Shown one piece after another: positions 1 to 6,027 of a DNA stretch of 8,580 bases. The stretch spans positions 1-8,580 of the forward strand of contig CAYOFH010000141.1 of the NCBI GenBank assembly GCA_964403175.1. The letters are read 5' to 3'. The translations under genes and the position numbers were made by a program. The stretch comes from Marinilabilia sp964403175 (lineage in GTDB: Bacteria; Bacteroidota; Bacteroidia; Bacteroidales; Marinilabiliaceae). The notes below the pieces were generated by a model, which saw only the letters and a program-made list of their open reading frames with translations, was not told the DNA's origin and did not search any database. How positions within the stretch are numbered: position 1 is the stretch's first letter; each line of letters begins with the position of its first letter.

Positions 1-981
1 CTTCTTATAAGCACCAATAATCCGATCCTCCAGCTCCCCTTTGGCCGGATCCATTTGCATACGTTCCGGTTTCTCTTCAAACCACCGAAGAGTACGTTTA
101 ATTCCTTCACTGAACTTAATGGTGGCATTAAATCCGGGAACAAAGCGTTTTATTTTTGAATTATCGAAAATAACGCTCTGAGCCTTATCCCCCAGCAGGC
201 CACCATAAGAATGCTCATCATACCGGGCAATAAAATCTGAAGCTATATGAACTGACTTTAGAGGAGCTCCTGCAGCTTCAGCCACCTGTTCAAAAATCTG
301 ATTCCAGGTCATAATTTCATCCGAAGTAATGTGAAAACTATGTCCGATGGCCTGACGATGGCCCAGCAAGCCATTAAATCCTTTGGCAAAATCTTCGGAA
401 TGAGTAACTGTCCATAGAGAAGTTCCATCGCCGTGGATGATCACCTCTTTGCCTTTACGAATGCGGTCGATAATGGTAAAATCGTTCCATCCACACAGAG
501 GAACAGGAATTACTGTATCGTAGGTATGCGATGGTCTGACAATAGTTATGGGAAATCCCGCTTCCCTGTATTTTCGCATCAGAAAATCTTCACAGGCAAT
601 CTTGTCGCGCGAGTATTGCCAGTAAGGATTGCAAAGAGGTGTTGATTCAGTAATTACAGGATGTCCGCCAGGCTTTTGATAGGCAGATGCTGTACTGATA
701 AAAATATACTGTTTGGTTTTATCATGAAACAGTTTAAAGTCCCCCTGTACATCTGCCTCTTTAAAAGCAATCCAGTTGACCACCACATCCCATTCGTGTC
801 CCTCAGTGGCTTTTTGAACCGATGCGATATCGGAATAATCAGCCACCAGACTTTTTGCTCCGGGTATATCTACCTTTCTGTTTCCACGGTTCAAAAGATA
901 CAAATCCATGCCATTTTCCGCAGCCAAACGACTGGATGCTGTGCTTATATTACCGGTTCCACCGATGTATAAAATCTTCAT
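1..981 (-). CDS. Extended SDR / NAD-dependent epimerase-dehydratase family protein (3' end beyond window)
   Basis: The reading frame is open for 327 codons from an ATG at 981-979 to the window edge, so only the C-terminal end is missing; extended SDR proteins are usually 300-350 residues. The N-terminus (MKILYIGGTGNIS) is a beta strand followed by a nucleotide-binding glycine loop, with Ser13 where the third glycine normally sits. An NRG motif at 31-33 follows the second strand, where the adenine ribose of the cofactor is normally bound. An STASAY stretch lies at 96-101, and the catalytic pair is Tyr123 and Lys127 in YSRDK. The C-terminal half (HSEDFAKGF at 194-202, then a substrate-binding lobe) fits the atypical extended SDRs that resemble CSP41-like proteins. 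It is a predicted cytosolic NAD(P)-dependent enzyme acting on a sugar nucleotide or similar substrate, which cannot be named from sequence. It lies 160 bp downstream of the beta-mannosidase on the same strand, so co-transcription is possible but not shown. Confidence 0.88.
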   Translation of the reverse strand, partial: MKILYIGGTGNISTASSRLAAENGMDLYLLNRGNRKVDIPGAKSLVADYSDIASVQKATEGHEWDVVVNWIAFKEADVQGDFKLFHDKTKQYIFISTASAYQKPGGHPVITESTPLCNPYWQYSRDKIACEDFLMRKYREAGFPITIVRPSHTYDTVIPVPLCGWNDFTIIDRIRKGKEVIIHGDGTSLWTVTHSEDFAKGFNGLLGHRQAIGHSFHITSDEIMTWNQIFEQVAEAAGAPLKSVHIASDFIARYDEHSYGGLLGDKAQSVIFDNSKIKRFVPGFNATIKFSEGIKRTLRWFEEKPERMQMDPAKGELEDRIIGAYKK

Positions 982-1023
982 AATGGAATATTTAGAATAG
1001 ATTGTTATATTTTTAGAAATTCC

Positions 1024-1039
1024 AGGTTAGAAGTTAGAC
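1024..1039. repeat. Short tandem heptamer, GTTAGAA/GTTAGAC
   Basis: In the 160-bp spacer between the mannosidase stop and the SDR start, GTTAG occurs twice at an exact spacing of seven bases (1026 and 1033). The 16-base unit beginning AGGTTAGAA matches 13 of 16 positions of a copy at 3798-3813, upstream of the mannosidase gene. The reverse complement reads as CTAAC units, resembling the CTA heptamers at 5289-5323. No clear hairpin terminator for the mannosidase gene is visible in this spacer, and no strict TAnnTTTG box for the SDR gene. Function unknown. Confidence 0.4.
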
Positions 1040-1141
1040 AAATAATAAGGCAATAGAAAATATTTAAACCTTGTACTGCCATGATTTGCCAATTAACTTG
1101 TAAAGAACCCCACTCCAACGAATAACTGCCTGCCTATAAAA

Positions 1142-3736
1142 TTATTCCACTTCACCGAGGGAAGTAATACTTATATCTTTTGGAGGATCGAGAGTTTCAC
1201 TGGTTTCAAGTTCAATCACTTTGCTTTCGCCGGGCAAAAGATCAAAAAAGTTATCTGTGAAAAATCCTTCACCTTCAGAAGTATCTAAAAACACATTCTT
1301 AGCAAGGTTCTCTGAAGAAACCGTTAATTGATAACCGTCTTCAGTACTCTTAACTGAGAGTTCAACCTCCACATCGGGTAAATTGAGTTCTTTGGGACGA
1401 TGATAATAGTAAAGATTATCGGCTATTACCTGACCACCGGATATCAACTCAACAACAACCACCAGTGATTTGGTATCAGCTCCCTTTGTTATTTTTTCAG
1501 AATTCTCCTCAAATACCATACTGGATGCATTGGCACGGGCAGTAACAGTTGTTTTCTGACTGAATATCTCCTCACCTCCAAAATCCAGAACTTTAACTCT
1601 TAATTCTCCGTCAATTTCTGTTAACAAATCATTCACGGCAAAAACCTTAAACTTTCCGTCTTCTTCAACCGGAGCAAGAATAATGGCTTCATTGGCATCA
1701 CGCACCGCATAATGAGAAGCTTTCCAGCGGCCATAATAATCAACTGTTGACCACGAGATGGTAGGCCAGCTGTCGTTGAGCTGCCAGTAGAGAGAGCCCA
1801 TAGTATGGTGCATATTGCGACGATGAGCTTCCAGCGCCATTTTATATGCCTTAGCCTGCAGAAGCTGGCTTACATAAATGAAATCTCCGAAATTCTCTGG
1901 AATTTCATAATACTGATCCATATACCAGCGAATCATATCATTACCATCAAAACCGGGTCGAATATAGGGCATTTTCCCGCGCTGACGATGACGCATCACT
2001 TCTGTATCCCAGTTCCTGTCCTCATCTTCGGTAAACTCTTCAATGGTATGTATTGATGGGAATGACTGTAATCCGTATTCACTCACAAACCTGGGAAGAT
2101 CTTCTCCATAAGCAGAAAATGGTTTCTGCCCGAACCAGATGGTCCAGTCGTGCTCATCACCTGATTTTCTATCGGCAGGTTTTCCACCATAAGCCATAGG
2201 TGAAGATGGCCAGTAGGCAGTCTTTGGATCCTGTTTTGAAACTGCAGAAGGAAGGATTTCATCAAAAATAGTTTCGTATGTTTTCCAAACAAAATCTTTT
2301 ACTTCAGAGTCATACATTTCACTCCATCCCCACTCATGCCAGCCATGGTAATTCTCGTTGTTTCCACACCACAGAGCAATCGAGGGATGATTACGCAGGC
2401 GCTTCACGTTGTACTCCGCTTCTTTGCGGATATTCTCCAGATGAGCTTCATCTCCCGGCTGAAGAGCACAGGCAAACATAAAGTCCTGCCAAACCAGTAT
2501 GCCATTCTGATCACAAAGATCGTAAAGATAATCCTCGCCATAAATAGCACCACCCCACACACGCACCATGTTCATATTGGCAGCCACAGCATCACCAATC
2601 AAACGGTCGTAGCGGGCTTTATCAGCAGATGGAGTCAGCGTCTCCGGTGGAATAATATTGGCTCCTTTCATGAACACCGGCACCCCGTTCAATTCAAAAT
2701 AGAATGAATGCCCGGCTTCATCGGGTTGTTGAACCAGTTTTAGAGTACGGACGCCAAAATCAAGTTGATGACGATCAATAACCTGATCTTTGGAAGAAAG
2801 AGAAAATTTTAAATCATACAGATAAGACTCTCCAAGACCGTTTGTCCACCAAAGATTGGGGTCATCAATTTCAAATTCGAAAGAAATCTCTGTAAGACCC
2901 TCTTCCAGTGAAACATTTTTAACTACAACCGACTCATGCTCGTCCACATCAAGAGAAAGCTGATATTCCCCGGCTTTTTCTGCTTCCAGGGATACAGACC
3001 CCGAGATCAATGCTTTATTTTCATCAGCACTTTCGGTTACAACATAGACCTCATCAATAATCGCTTTGCTCCAGGCTACCAGAGTTACAGGACGCCAGAT
3101 ACCTGAAGTTACCAGACGTGGCCCCCAGTCCCATCCGTAATGAAAGGGAGCTTTGCGGGTAAACACATTTGTTTTTTCCCCTTCGGGAGCCTGTTCATTA
3201 ATGGCTGGAATAGTATAATCAAGCTTTTTCAATTTCTCCATTCCTTTCTCAACAGGAGAATGGAAATAAATACGGAGTTCATTCGTCCCCTCTACCAGCT
3301 TCTCCTTCACATTCAGATCCCAGGACAAAAACATATTATCAGCCTCAAGAATCTGATCATCGTTGAGATAAACATCAGCATAAGTATCCAGGCCCAGAAA
3401 CTGAAGCTCAATAACATCAGAAGCAAGCAGTAAATTCTTGTCCACTTCAAAAGTAGTACGGTAAACCCAGTCTTCGTCTTCTACCCACTGCGCATCGTCC
3501 TCATTCATTCTGAAATGAGGATCCTCTATTTTGTCATTGGCAATCAAGTCGGAATGAACCGTGCCAGGGATAATCGCAGGCATCCAATTATTGGATCCGG
3601 CTTTTGAAAATTCCCATCCCTGCGCAATTTCTATTTCAACAGGTGATTTTTCATCTTGAGTTTGGCAGGAAGAAAAGCCCATAATGCCGATTATTAAAAA
3701 CATTAATGCTGAATACACTTTTTTGAAGCTAGTCAT
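1142..3736 (-). CDS. GH2 beta-mannosidase, predicted lipoprotein
   Basis: This 864-residue protein is a glycoside hydrolase family 2 beta-mannosidase (EC 3.2.1.25), which removes terminal beta-linked mannose from the non-reducing end of mannosides or N-glycan cores with retention of configuration. Residues 1-23 form a lipoprotein signal peptide (KK, hydrophobic stretch, then FSSC) with predicted lipidation at Cys24. The acidic pair Asp28-Glu29 soon after the cysteine resembles Bacteroidota surface-export signals, so outer-membrane, possibly surface, location is inferred. Approximate domains are a jelly-roll at 35-225 (with DWGPRLVTSGIWRPV at 203-217), an Ig-like domain at 226-335, a TIM barrel at 336-680 and C-terminal Ig-like domains to 864. 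The predicted acid/base is Glu461 in WCGNNEN and the nucleophile is Glu553 in SEYGLQS. YWQLNDSWP at 650-658 is another family signature. The length is normal and no frame break is seen. No SusC/SusD or other glycanase is adjacent, so the natural substrate is open. Confidence 0.95.
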   Translation of the reverse strand: MTSFKKVYSALMFLIIGIMGFSSCQTQDEKSPVEIEIAQGWEFSKAGSNNWMPAIIPGTVHSDLIANDKIEDPHFRMNEDDAQWVEDEDWVYRTTFEVDKNLLLASDVIELQFLGLDTYADVYLNDDQILEADNMFLSWDLNVKEKLVEGTNELRIYFHSPVEKGMEKLKKLDYTIPAINEQAPEGEKTNVFTRKAPFHYGWDWGPRLVTSGIWRPVTLVAWSKAIIDEVYVVTESADENKALISGSVSLEAEKAGEYQLSLDVDEHESVVVKNVSLEEGLTEISFEFEIDDPNLWWTNGLGESYLYDLKFSLSSKDQVIDRHQLDFGVRTLKLVQQPDEAGHSFYFELNGVPVFMKGANIIPPETLTPSADKARYDRLIGDAVAANMNMVRVWGGAIYGEDYLYDLCDQNGILVWQDFMFACALQPGDEAHLENIRKEAEYNVKRLRNHPSIALWCGNNENYHGWHEWGWSEMYDSEVKDFVWKTYETIFDEILPSAVSKQDPKTAYWPSSPMAYGGKPADRKSGDEHDWTIWFGQKPFSAYGEDLPRFVSEYGLQSFPSIHTIEEFTEDEDRNWDTEVMRHRQRGKMPYIRPGFDGNDMIRWYMDQYYEIPENFGDFIYVSQLLQAKAYKMALEAHRRNMHHTMGSLYWQLNDSWPTISWSTVDYYGRWKASHYAVRDANEAIILAPVEEDGKFKVFAVNDLLTEIDGELRVKVLDFGGEEIFSQKTTVTARANASSMVFEENSEKITKGADTKSLVVVVELISGGQVIADNLYYYHRPKELNLPDVEVELSVKSTEDGYQLTVSSENLAKNVFLDTSEGEGFFTDNFFDLLPGESKVIELETSETLDPPKDISITSLGEVE

Positions 3737-3745
3737 AACTAAAGA

Positions 3746-3756
3746 TGTCCTGGATA
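3746..3756 (+). repeat. Left arm of an 11-bp inverted repeat (TGTCCTGGATA)
   Basis: TGTCCTGGATA is the exact reverse complement of TATCCAGGACA at 4244-4254. The two arms enclose a 509-bp segment that covers nearly all of the spacer. Similarity stops after 11 bases, and no obvious target-site duplication flanks the arms. It could be the terminal repeats of a decayed mobile element, or a coincidence. Confidence 0.4.
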
Positions 3757-3937
3757 ATTGATAAATATTCCTTTAAGATTAATCGTTGTATTATTTGAGG
3801 TTAGAAATTACAAAACGTATAATTGTAATATTGTGATCTTTTGAAAAAGCGTCTTTAGCCTGATAGAAAACGGAAATTATTAATTTCAAAAATCTTTTAA
3901 AAATAAACATATTAAAGATCACGAACAAATATGATAA

Positions 3938-4036
3938 ATGCAAAATATTGCACAATTCGATCCGTTACCGTTCGGTAAAAGTTGCAGATTACTTACCTAT
4001 ATTCGCAATGACTGGCCATTACAACGCATTGAGTGA
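3938..4036 (+). CDS. Possible 32-codon small ORF, unrecognised
   Basis: An ATG at 3938 opens a 32-residue frame (begins MQNIAQFDPLPFGKS, ends NDWPLQRIE) that closes with TGA at 4034-4036. The DNA here is visibly richer in G and C than the AT-rich sequence on either side, and the peptide has a protein-like composition. A second frame starts with GTG at 4033, overlapping this stop, and runs 34 codons to the TAA at 4135-4137. I recognise neither peptide. The ORF overlaps two palindromes, so the base composition may instead reflect a regulatory site or a gene remnant. It is more likely not a gene. Confidence 0.15.
   Translation: MQNIAQFDPLPFGKSCRLLTYIRNDWPLQRIE
3939..3952. promoter_or_regulatory. 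Palindrome TGCAA-N4-TTGCA
   Basis: The arms TGCAA (3939-3943) and TTGCA (3948-3952) are perfect inverted copies around AATA. The site is operator-like in size and lies 13 bp from a second perfect palindrome at 3965-3978. Both are about 200 bp upstream of the mannosidase start, which is far for a repressor site. No regulator gene is in the window, so a regulatory role is only inferred. Confidence 0.25.
3965..3978. promoter_or_regulatory. Palindrome TTACCG-TT-CGGTAA, operator-like
   Basis: This is a perfect inverted repeat with 6-bp arms and a 2-bp centre. The ACCGNNCGGT core is the kind of short dyad bound by TetR-type repressors, which is a general resemblance and not an identification. It lies 229 bp upstream of the mannosidase start on the opposite side from the coding sequence. 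No candidate regulator gene is present in the window. Confidence 0.3.
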
Positions 4037-4137
4037 TAGTAAAAACAAACAAAAAAACTGAGTTGCCATCGAAAAAGGAATTGAAAAAAACGAAGTATTC
4101 ACTCTCAGCAGTGCGCTGGGCTTTTGTAAATATCTAA

Positions 4138-4154
4138 TTGTATATTATATACAA
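4138..4154. promoter_or_regulatory. Palindrome TTGTATA-TTA-TATACAA
   Basis: This is a perfect inverted repeat with 7-bp arms around TTA in very AT-rich DNA, 120 bp beyond the DUF72 stop codon in its direction of transcription. No T-tract follows on either strand, so it is a poor intrinsic terminator. An operator or simple AT-rich cruciform-type structure is equally possible. Confidence 0.25.
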
Positions 4155-4202
4155 ATTATCATATTTTTTCATCTCAGTCTGATTATCAGCATCGTAGTGT
4201 TT

Positions 4203-4232
4203 ATCTTTAATCTCATATCTAAAAATCTAACG
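4203..4232 (+). repeat. Phased ATCT array, copy 1 of a 30-bp dispersed repeat
   Basis: ATCT occurs five times in a row at 4203, 4210, 4217, 4225 and 4233, giving spacings of 7, 7, 8 and 8 bases. The segment 4203-4232 matches the reverse complement of 6028-6057 at 28 of 30 positions, including a perfect 18-base block ATATCTAAAAATCTAACG at 4215-4232. It begins about 40 bp past the DUF72 stop. The two copies sit in unrelated spacers in opposite orientation, so this is a dispersed repeat rather than gene duplication. Function unknown. Confidence 0.65.
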
Positions 4233-4243
4233 ATCTGTTGTAC

Positions 4244-4254
4244 TATCCAGGACA
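4244..4254 (+). repeat. Right arm of the 11-bp inverted repeat (TATCCAGGACA)
   Basis: This is the exact reverse complement of 3746-3756. Its CAGGA also pairs with TCCTG at 4263-4267 to make a 5-bp stem with a 10-base loop starting 8 bases after the DUF72 stop. That stem is too weak, and lacks a T-run on the minus strand, to be called a terminator. Confidence 0.4.
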
Positions 4255-4274
4255 ATAAAATTTCCTGATCGCAT

Positions 4275-5027
4275 TCAGAATAACATTTCAGTCAGTTTTT
4301 CTGCATCTTTAACTGCATGTCCTTCATAATCGTTATTGAAAAACACCCAAATATCAAGATCTTCCTTAAGCCAATGATCAATCTTACTGGCATAAGGCTG
4401 AAGCATATTCTTATCATAAACTGATGCATATAATTTTTCTCTGCCATGAAAGCGAAGATACACAAAATCCGCTGTAACAACATCACTATATGGATAATGG
4501 CCTCCTGAATCTGAAATTACAAAGGATGCATTGTAGTCAGCCAGTAATTTAAAAAGATCATCATTGAGCCATGATTCATCTCTCACTTCTATGGCAAAAC
4601 GAAAATCGGAATGCTTTTCTTTCAATACATTTAAAAAATGATGCAACCTCGATTCGTTGTATTCCAATCCGGGAGGCAGCTGGACCAAAACAGGTCCCGA
4701 TTTTTTTTGCATAGGATTGATTACTTCAAAGAAATTTTCCACCGGTTCATCAATGTCATGAAGTCTTTTACGATGTGTAATAAAACGGCTCATCTTAGGG
4801 CAGAACTGAAAGTTGTCCGGGGTTCGTTCCATCCATCCCTCCACTGTCTTTGGTTTGGGAAGATGATAAAAGCTGGAATTAAGCTCTACGCAATCAAATT
4901 TGGTGGTGTAATACTTCAGATAATCAGAAGATTTCATGCCATCAGGATAAAAAACACCCCGCCAGTGATCATAGCTCCATCCGGAGGTTCCTATAAATAA
5001 CTTTTTAGCTTTTTCGGATTTCTTCAT
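4275..5027 (-). CDS. DUF72 family protein (YecE-like TIM barrel)
   Basis: This 250-residue protein shows the full conserved pattern of the DUF72 / YecE family (COG1801). The motifs are GTSGWSYDHW at 13-22, FYP at 26-28, ELNSSFYHLP at 48-57, FQFCPKMSRFITH at 73-85, GPVLVQLPP at 111-119, EVRDESW at 147-153, YLRFHG at 190-195 and FFNNDYEGHAV at 229-239. The family folds as a TIM barrel with conserved charged and aromatic residues lining a pocket, but its reaction is not established, so no substrate is assigned. It has no signal peptide and is probably cytosolic. Length is typical and the frame is intact. The chosen ATG puts a short basic leader (MKKSEKAKK) before the first strand. It is a lone gene diverging from the HAD gene across a 521-bp spacer. 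No strict TAnnTTTG box lies upstream. Confidence 0.93.
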   Translation of the reverse strand: MKKSEKAKKLFIGTSGWSYDHWRGVFYPDGMKSSDYLKYYTTKFDCVELNSSFYHLPKPKTVEGWMERTPDNFQFCPKMSRFITHRKRLHDIDEPVENFFEVINPMQKKSGPVLVQLPPGLEYNESRLHHFLNVLKEKHSDFRFAIEVRDESWLNDDLFKLLADYNASFVISDSGGHYPYSDVVTADFVYLRFHGREKLYASVYDKNMLQPYASKIDHWLKEDLDIWVFFNNDYEGHAVKDAEKLTEMLF

Positions 5028-5288
5028 ATCAGATATTTTGTTTTGAATTAAACAATCGGCCTTCTCAACCTACTGGAAATGGGCACAGAATCAAGCGCCG
5101 GATTATCAGTTTTATAATCTGCAGAGATAATACATCCAAAAATCTCACACTCTGTTAATAAAATTAATCTGTCTGCATGACGAAAGCAAGAAAACAAATG
5201 TTTTAAACCAATAGTGTCCTAAACATTTTCCCAAAAAAAGAGTTTTTATCCCTTAAACCCTGAAGTATGTCGTTATCAAGAGAAATCA

Positions 5289-5323
5289 CTACTTCCTACT
5301 GACTACTGCCTAACGACTAATTT
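5289..5323 (+). repeat. Five tandem degenerate CTAnnnn heptamers
   Basis: CTA recurs at 5289, 5296, 5303, 5310 and 5317, exactly every seven bases. Three consecutive units begin CTACT (CTACTTC, CTACTGA, CTACTGC) and the last two begin CTAA. The exact phase over five units is unlikely in ordinary spacer DNA. It resembles the GTTAG tracts (CTAAC on the other strand) at 1024-1039 and 3798-3813. Function unknown. Confidence 0.5.
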
Positions 5324-5519
5324 ACTTTCATATAAAATTTTGTTTGTATTCAGGAAATTCTAATTCCAGGCATCAGGATGAACAACAAATTAATTGATAT
5401 CTCCCAGAATAATTCGTAAATTTTAATGAAAGTTGATGATTTATGATAATAATCTGATGTATATTCCGCTCACAACAGGTTGATTAAAAGGCCTTACACC
5501 TGAAAAACAACAAGGAAAA

Positions 5520-5527
5520 TACTTTTG
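5520..5527 (+). promoter_or_regulatory. Bacteroidota-type -7 box (TACTTTTG) for the HAD gene
   Basis: TACTTTTG fits the Bacteroidota -7 consensus TAnnTTTG exactly and ends 21 bases before the HAD ATG, which would give a leader of about 15 bases. No TTTG or TTG -33 element lies at the usual 19-21 base distance upstream (the nearest TTG is at 5480-5482), so the match is incomplete. No Shine-Dalgarno sequence precedes the ATG, as is common in this phylum. Confidence 0.35.
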
Positions 5528-5548
5528 TAGAATAAAAACAGACACGAA

Positions 5549-5976
5549 ATGGAATACAAAGCTGCAATTCTGGATCTGGATGGTGTAATAACACAAACAG
5601 CAGAAATACATGCCAGAGCATGGAAAAAACTTTTTGATCACTACAACGAAGAAAGAAATAACAGGAGTGATTCCACCTATGATGACTTTTCCATCAGAAA
5701 TGATTATCCAAAATATCTGGATGGAATACCCAGGTATGACGGGGTAAGAAAATTCCTGGAGGCNNNNNNNNNNNNNNNNNNNNNNNNNNNNNNNNNNNNN
5801 NNNNNNNNNNNNNNNNNNNNNNNNNNNNNNNNNNNNNNNNNNNNNNNNNNNNNNNNNNNNNNNAAAAAGGCGATTTTGGCCTGGTGGTAGGAATTGCCCG
5901 TAAGGACGATACCGAAGCTCTTAAGGAACATGGTGCAGACAAAGTGGTTACATCTTTGACCGACCTTAAATTTTAA
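5549..5976 (+). CDS. Beta-phosphoglucomutase-like HAD hydrolase, interrupted by an assembly gap
   Basis: The N-terminal 71 codons (5549-5763) carry HAD motif I, DLDGV at residues 9-13, with predicted nucleophile Asp9 and acid/base Asp11. They are followed by TAEIHARAWKKLFD and YLDGIPRYDGVRKFL, typical of the beta-phosphoglucomutase-like HAD subfamily. After 100 N, the frame starting at 5866 encodes 36 residues beginning KGDFGLVVGIARKDD and ends at TAA 5974-5976. That is the normal C-terminus of the same subfamily (FGLVxGIAR, then GADxVV). Members are about 230-250 residues, so roughly 130-140 residues are missing, including HAD motifs II-IV. Known members interconvert beta-glucose 1-phosphate and glucose 6-phosphate and often accompany GH65 disaccharide phosphorylases; others are phosphatases. 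The frame after the gap is offset from the frame before it if the N run is counted literally, which reflects the placeholder length and not a proven frameshift. The two halves could in principle come from two paralogues. Confidence 0.8.
5764..5863. other. Assembly gap, 100 N placeholder
   Basis: Exactly 100 unresolved bases lie inside the HAD gene. A run of exactly 100 is a conventional scaffold placeholder, so the true distance is unknown. If one continuous gene spans it, the real gap length must leave remainder 2 on division by 3, and 100 leaves remainder 1. The usual family length suggests about 0.4 kb, but a longer insert with further genes cannot be excluded. Confidence 0.95.
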
Positions 5977-5977
5977 T

Positions 5978-6011
5978 AATCATTGAATCAAATCTTCATT
6001 TTTTAATGATT
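5978..6011 (+). terminator. Weak hairpin after the HAD gene, possible terminator
   Basis: AATCATT (5978-5984) and AATGATT (6005-6011) form a 7-bp AT-rich stem starting just after the HAD stop. A shorter alternative, TCATT/AATGA with a TTTT loop, lies within it (5996-6009). The stem is weak and no T-run follows the outer arm, so termination is only a possibility. Confidence 0.2.
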
Positions 6012-6027
6012 CCTCTTCACAATTGAC

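Larger units (their letters stand above)
3737..4274. other. 538-bp spacer between the beta-mannosidase and DUF72 genes
   Basis: This AT-rich spacer carries the mannosidase promoter region at its left end and the DUF72 3' end at its right. No large ORF is present on either strand. It holds an 11-bp inverted repeat near its edges (3746-3756 and 4244-4254) and a second one, GTGATCTTT at 3833-3841 with AAAGATCAC at 3914-3922. It also has three perfect short palindromes (3939-3952, 3965-3978, 4138-4154), a phased ATCT array (4203-4232) and a GC-richer stretch at about 3938-4036 with a 32-codon ORF. No exact TAnnTTTG box for the mannosidase is seen. The nearest match, TACGTTTTG on the minus strand at 3819-3811, has one base too many. 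Confidence 0.7.
5028..5548. other. 521-bp spacer between divergent DUF72 and HAD genes
   Basis: This AT-rich divergent spacer contains no supportable gene on either strand. It has a 6-bp inverted repeat GATTAT/ATAATC (5101-5106 and 5114-5119), a TGTCCT (5215-5220) that repeats the first six bases of the inverted repeat at 3746, the heptamer tract at 5289-5323 and one -7 box candidate at 5520-5527. Promoters for both genes should lie here, but only the HAD side shows a recognisable element. Confidence 0.7.

Noticed and set aside
433..972. Plus-strand open frames at 433-645 and 661-972
   Set aside because: They overlap the minus-strand SDR gene, which has a continuous frame and conserved motifs throughout. 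The peptides look random.
2278..2707. Plus-strand open frames within the mannosidase region (2278-2481 and 2336-2707)
   Set aside because: They lie antisense to the intact, motif-complete GH2 gene and encode nothing recognisable; they are by-products of its codon use.
4248..4267. Hairpin CAGGA/TCCTG as an intrinsic terminator for the DUF72 gene
   Set aside because: The stem is only 5 bp with a 10-base loop, and no T-run follows on the minus strand.
5864..5890. Apparent C-terminus KKAILAWW and TAG stop of the HAD gene after the N run
   Set aside because: It depends on counting the 100 N literally. A different frame from 5866 gives the conserved HAD C-terminus and a proper stop at 5974-5976.
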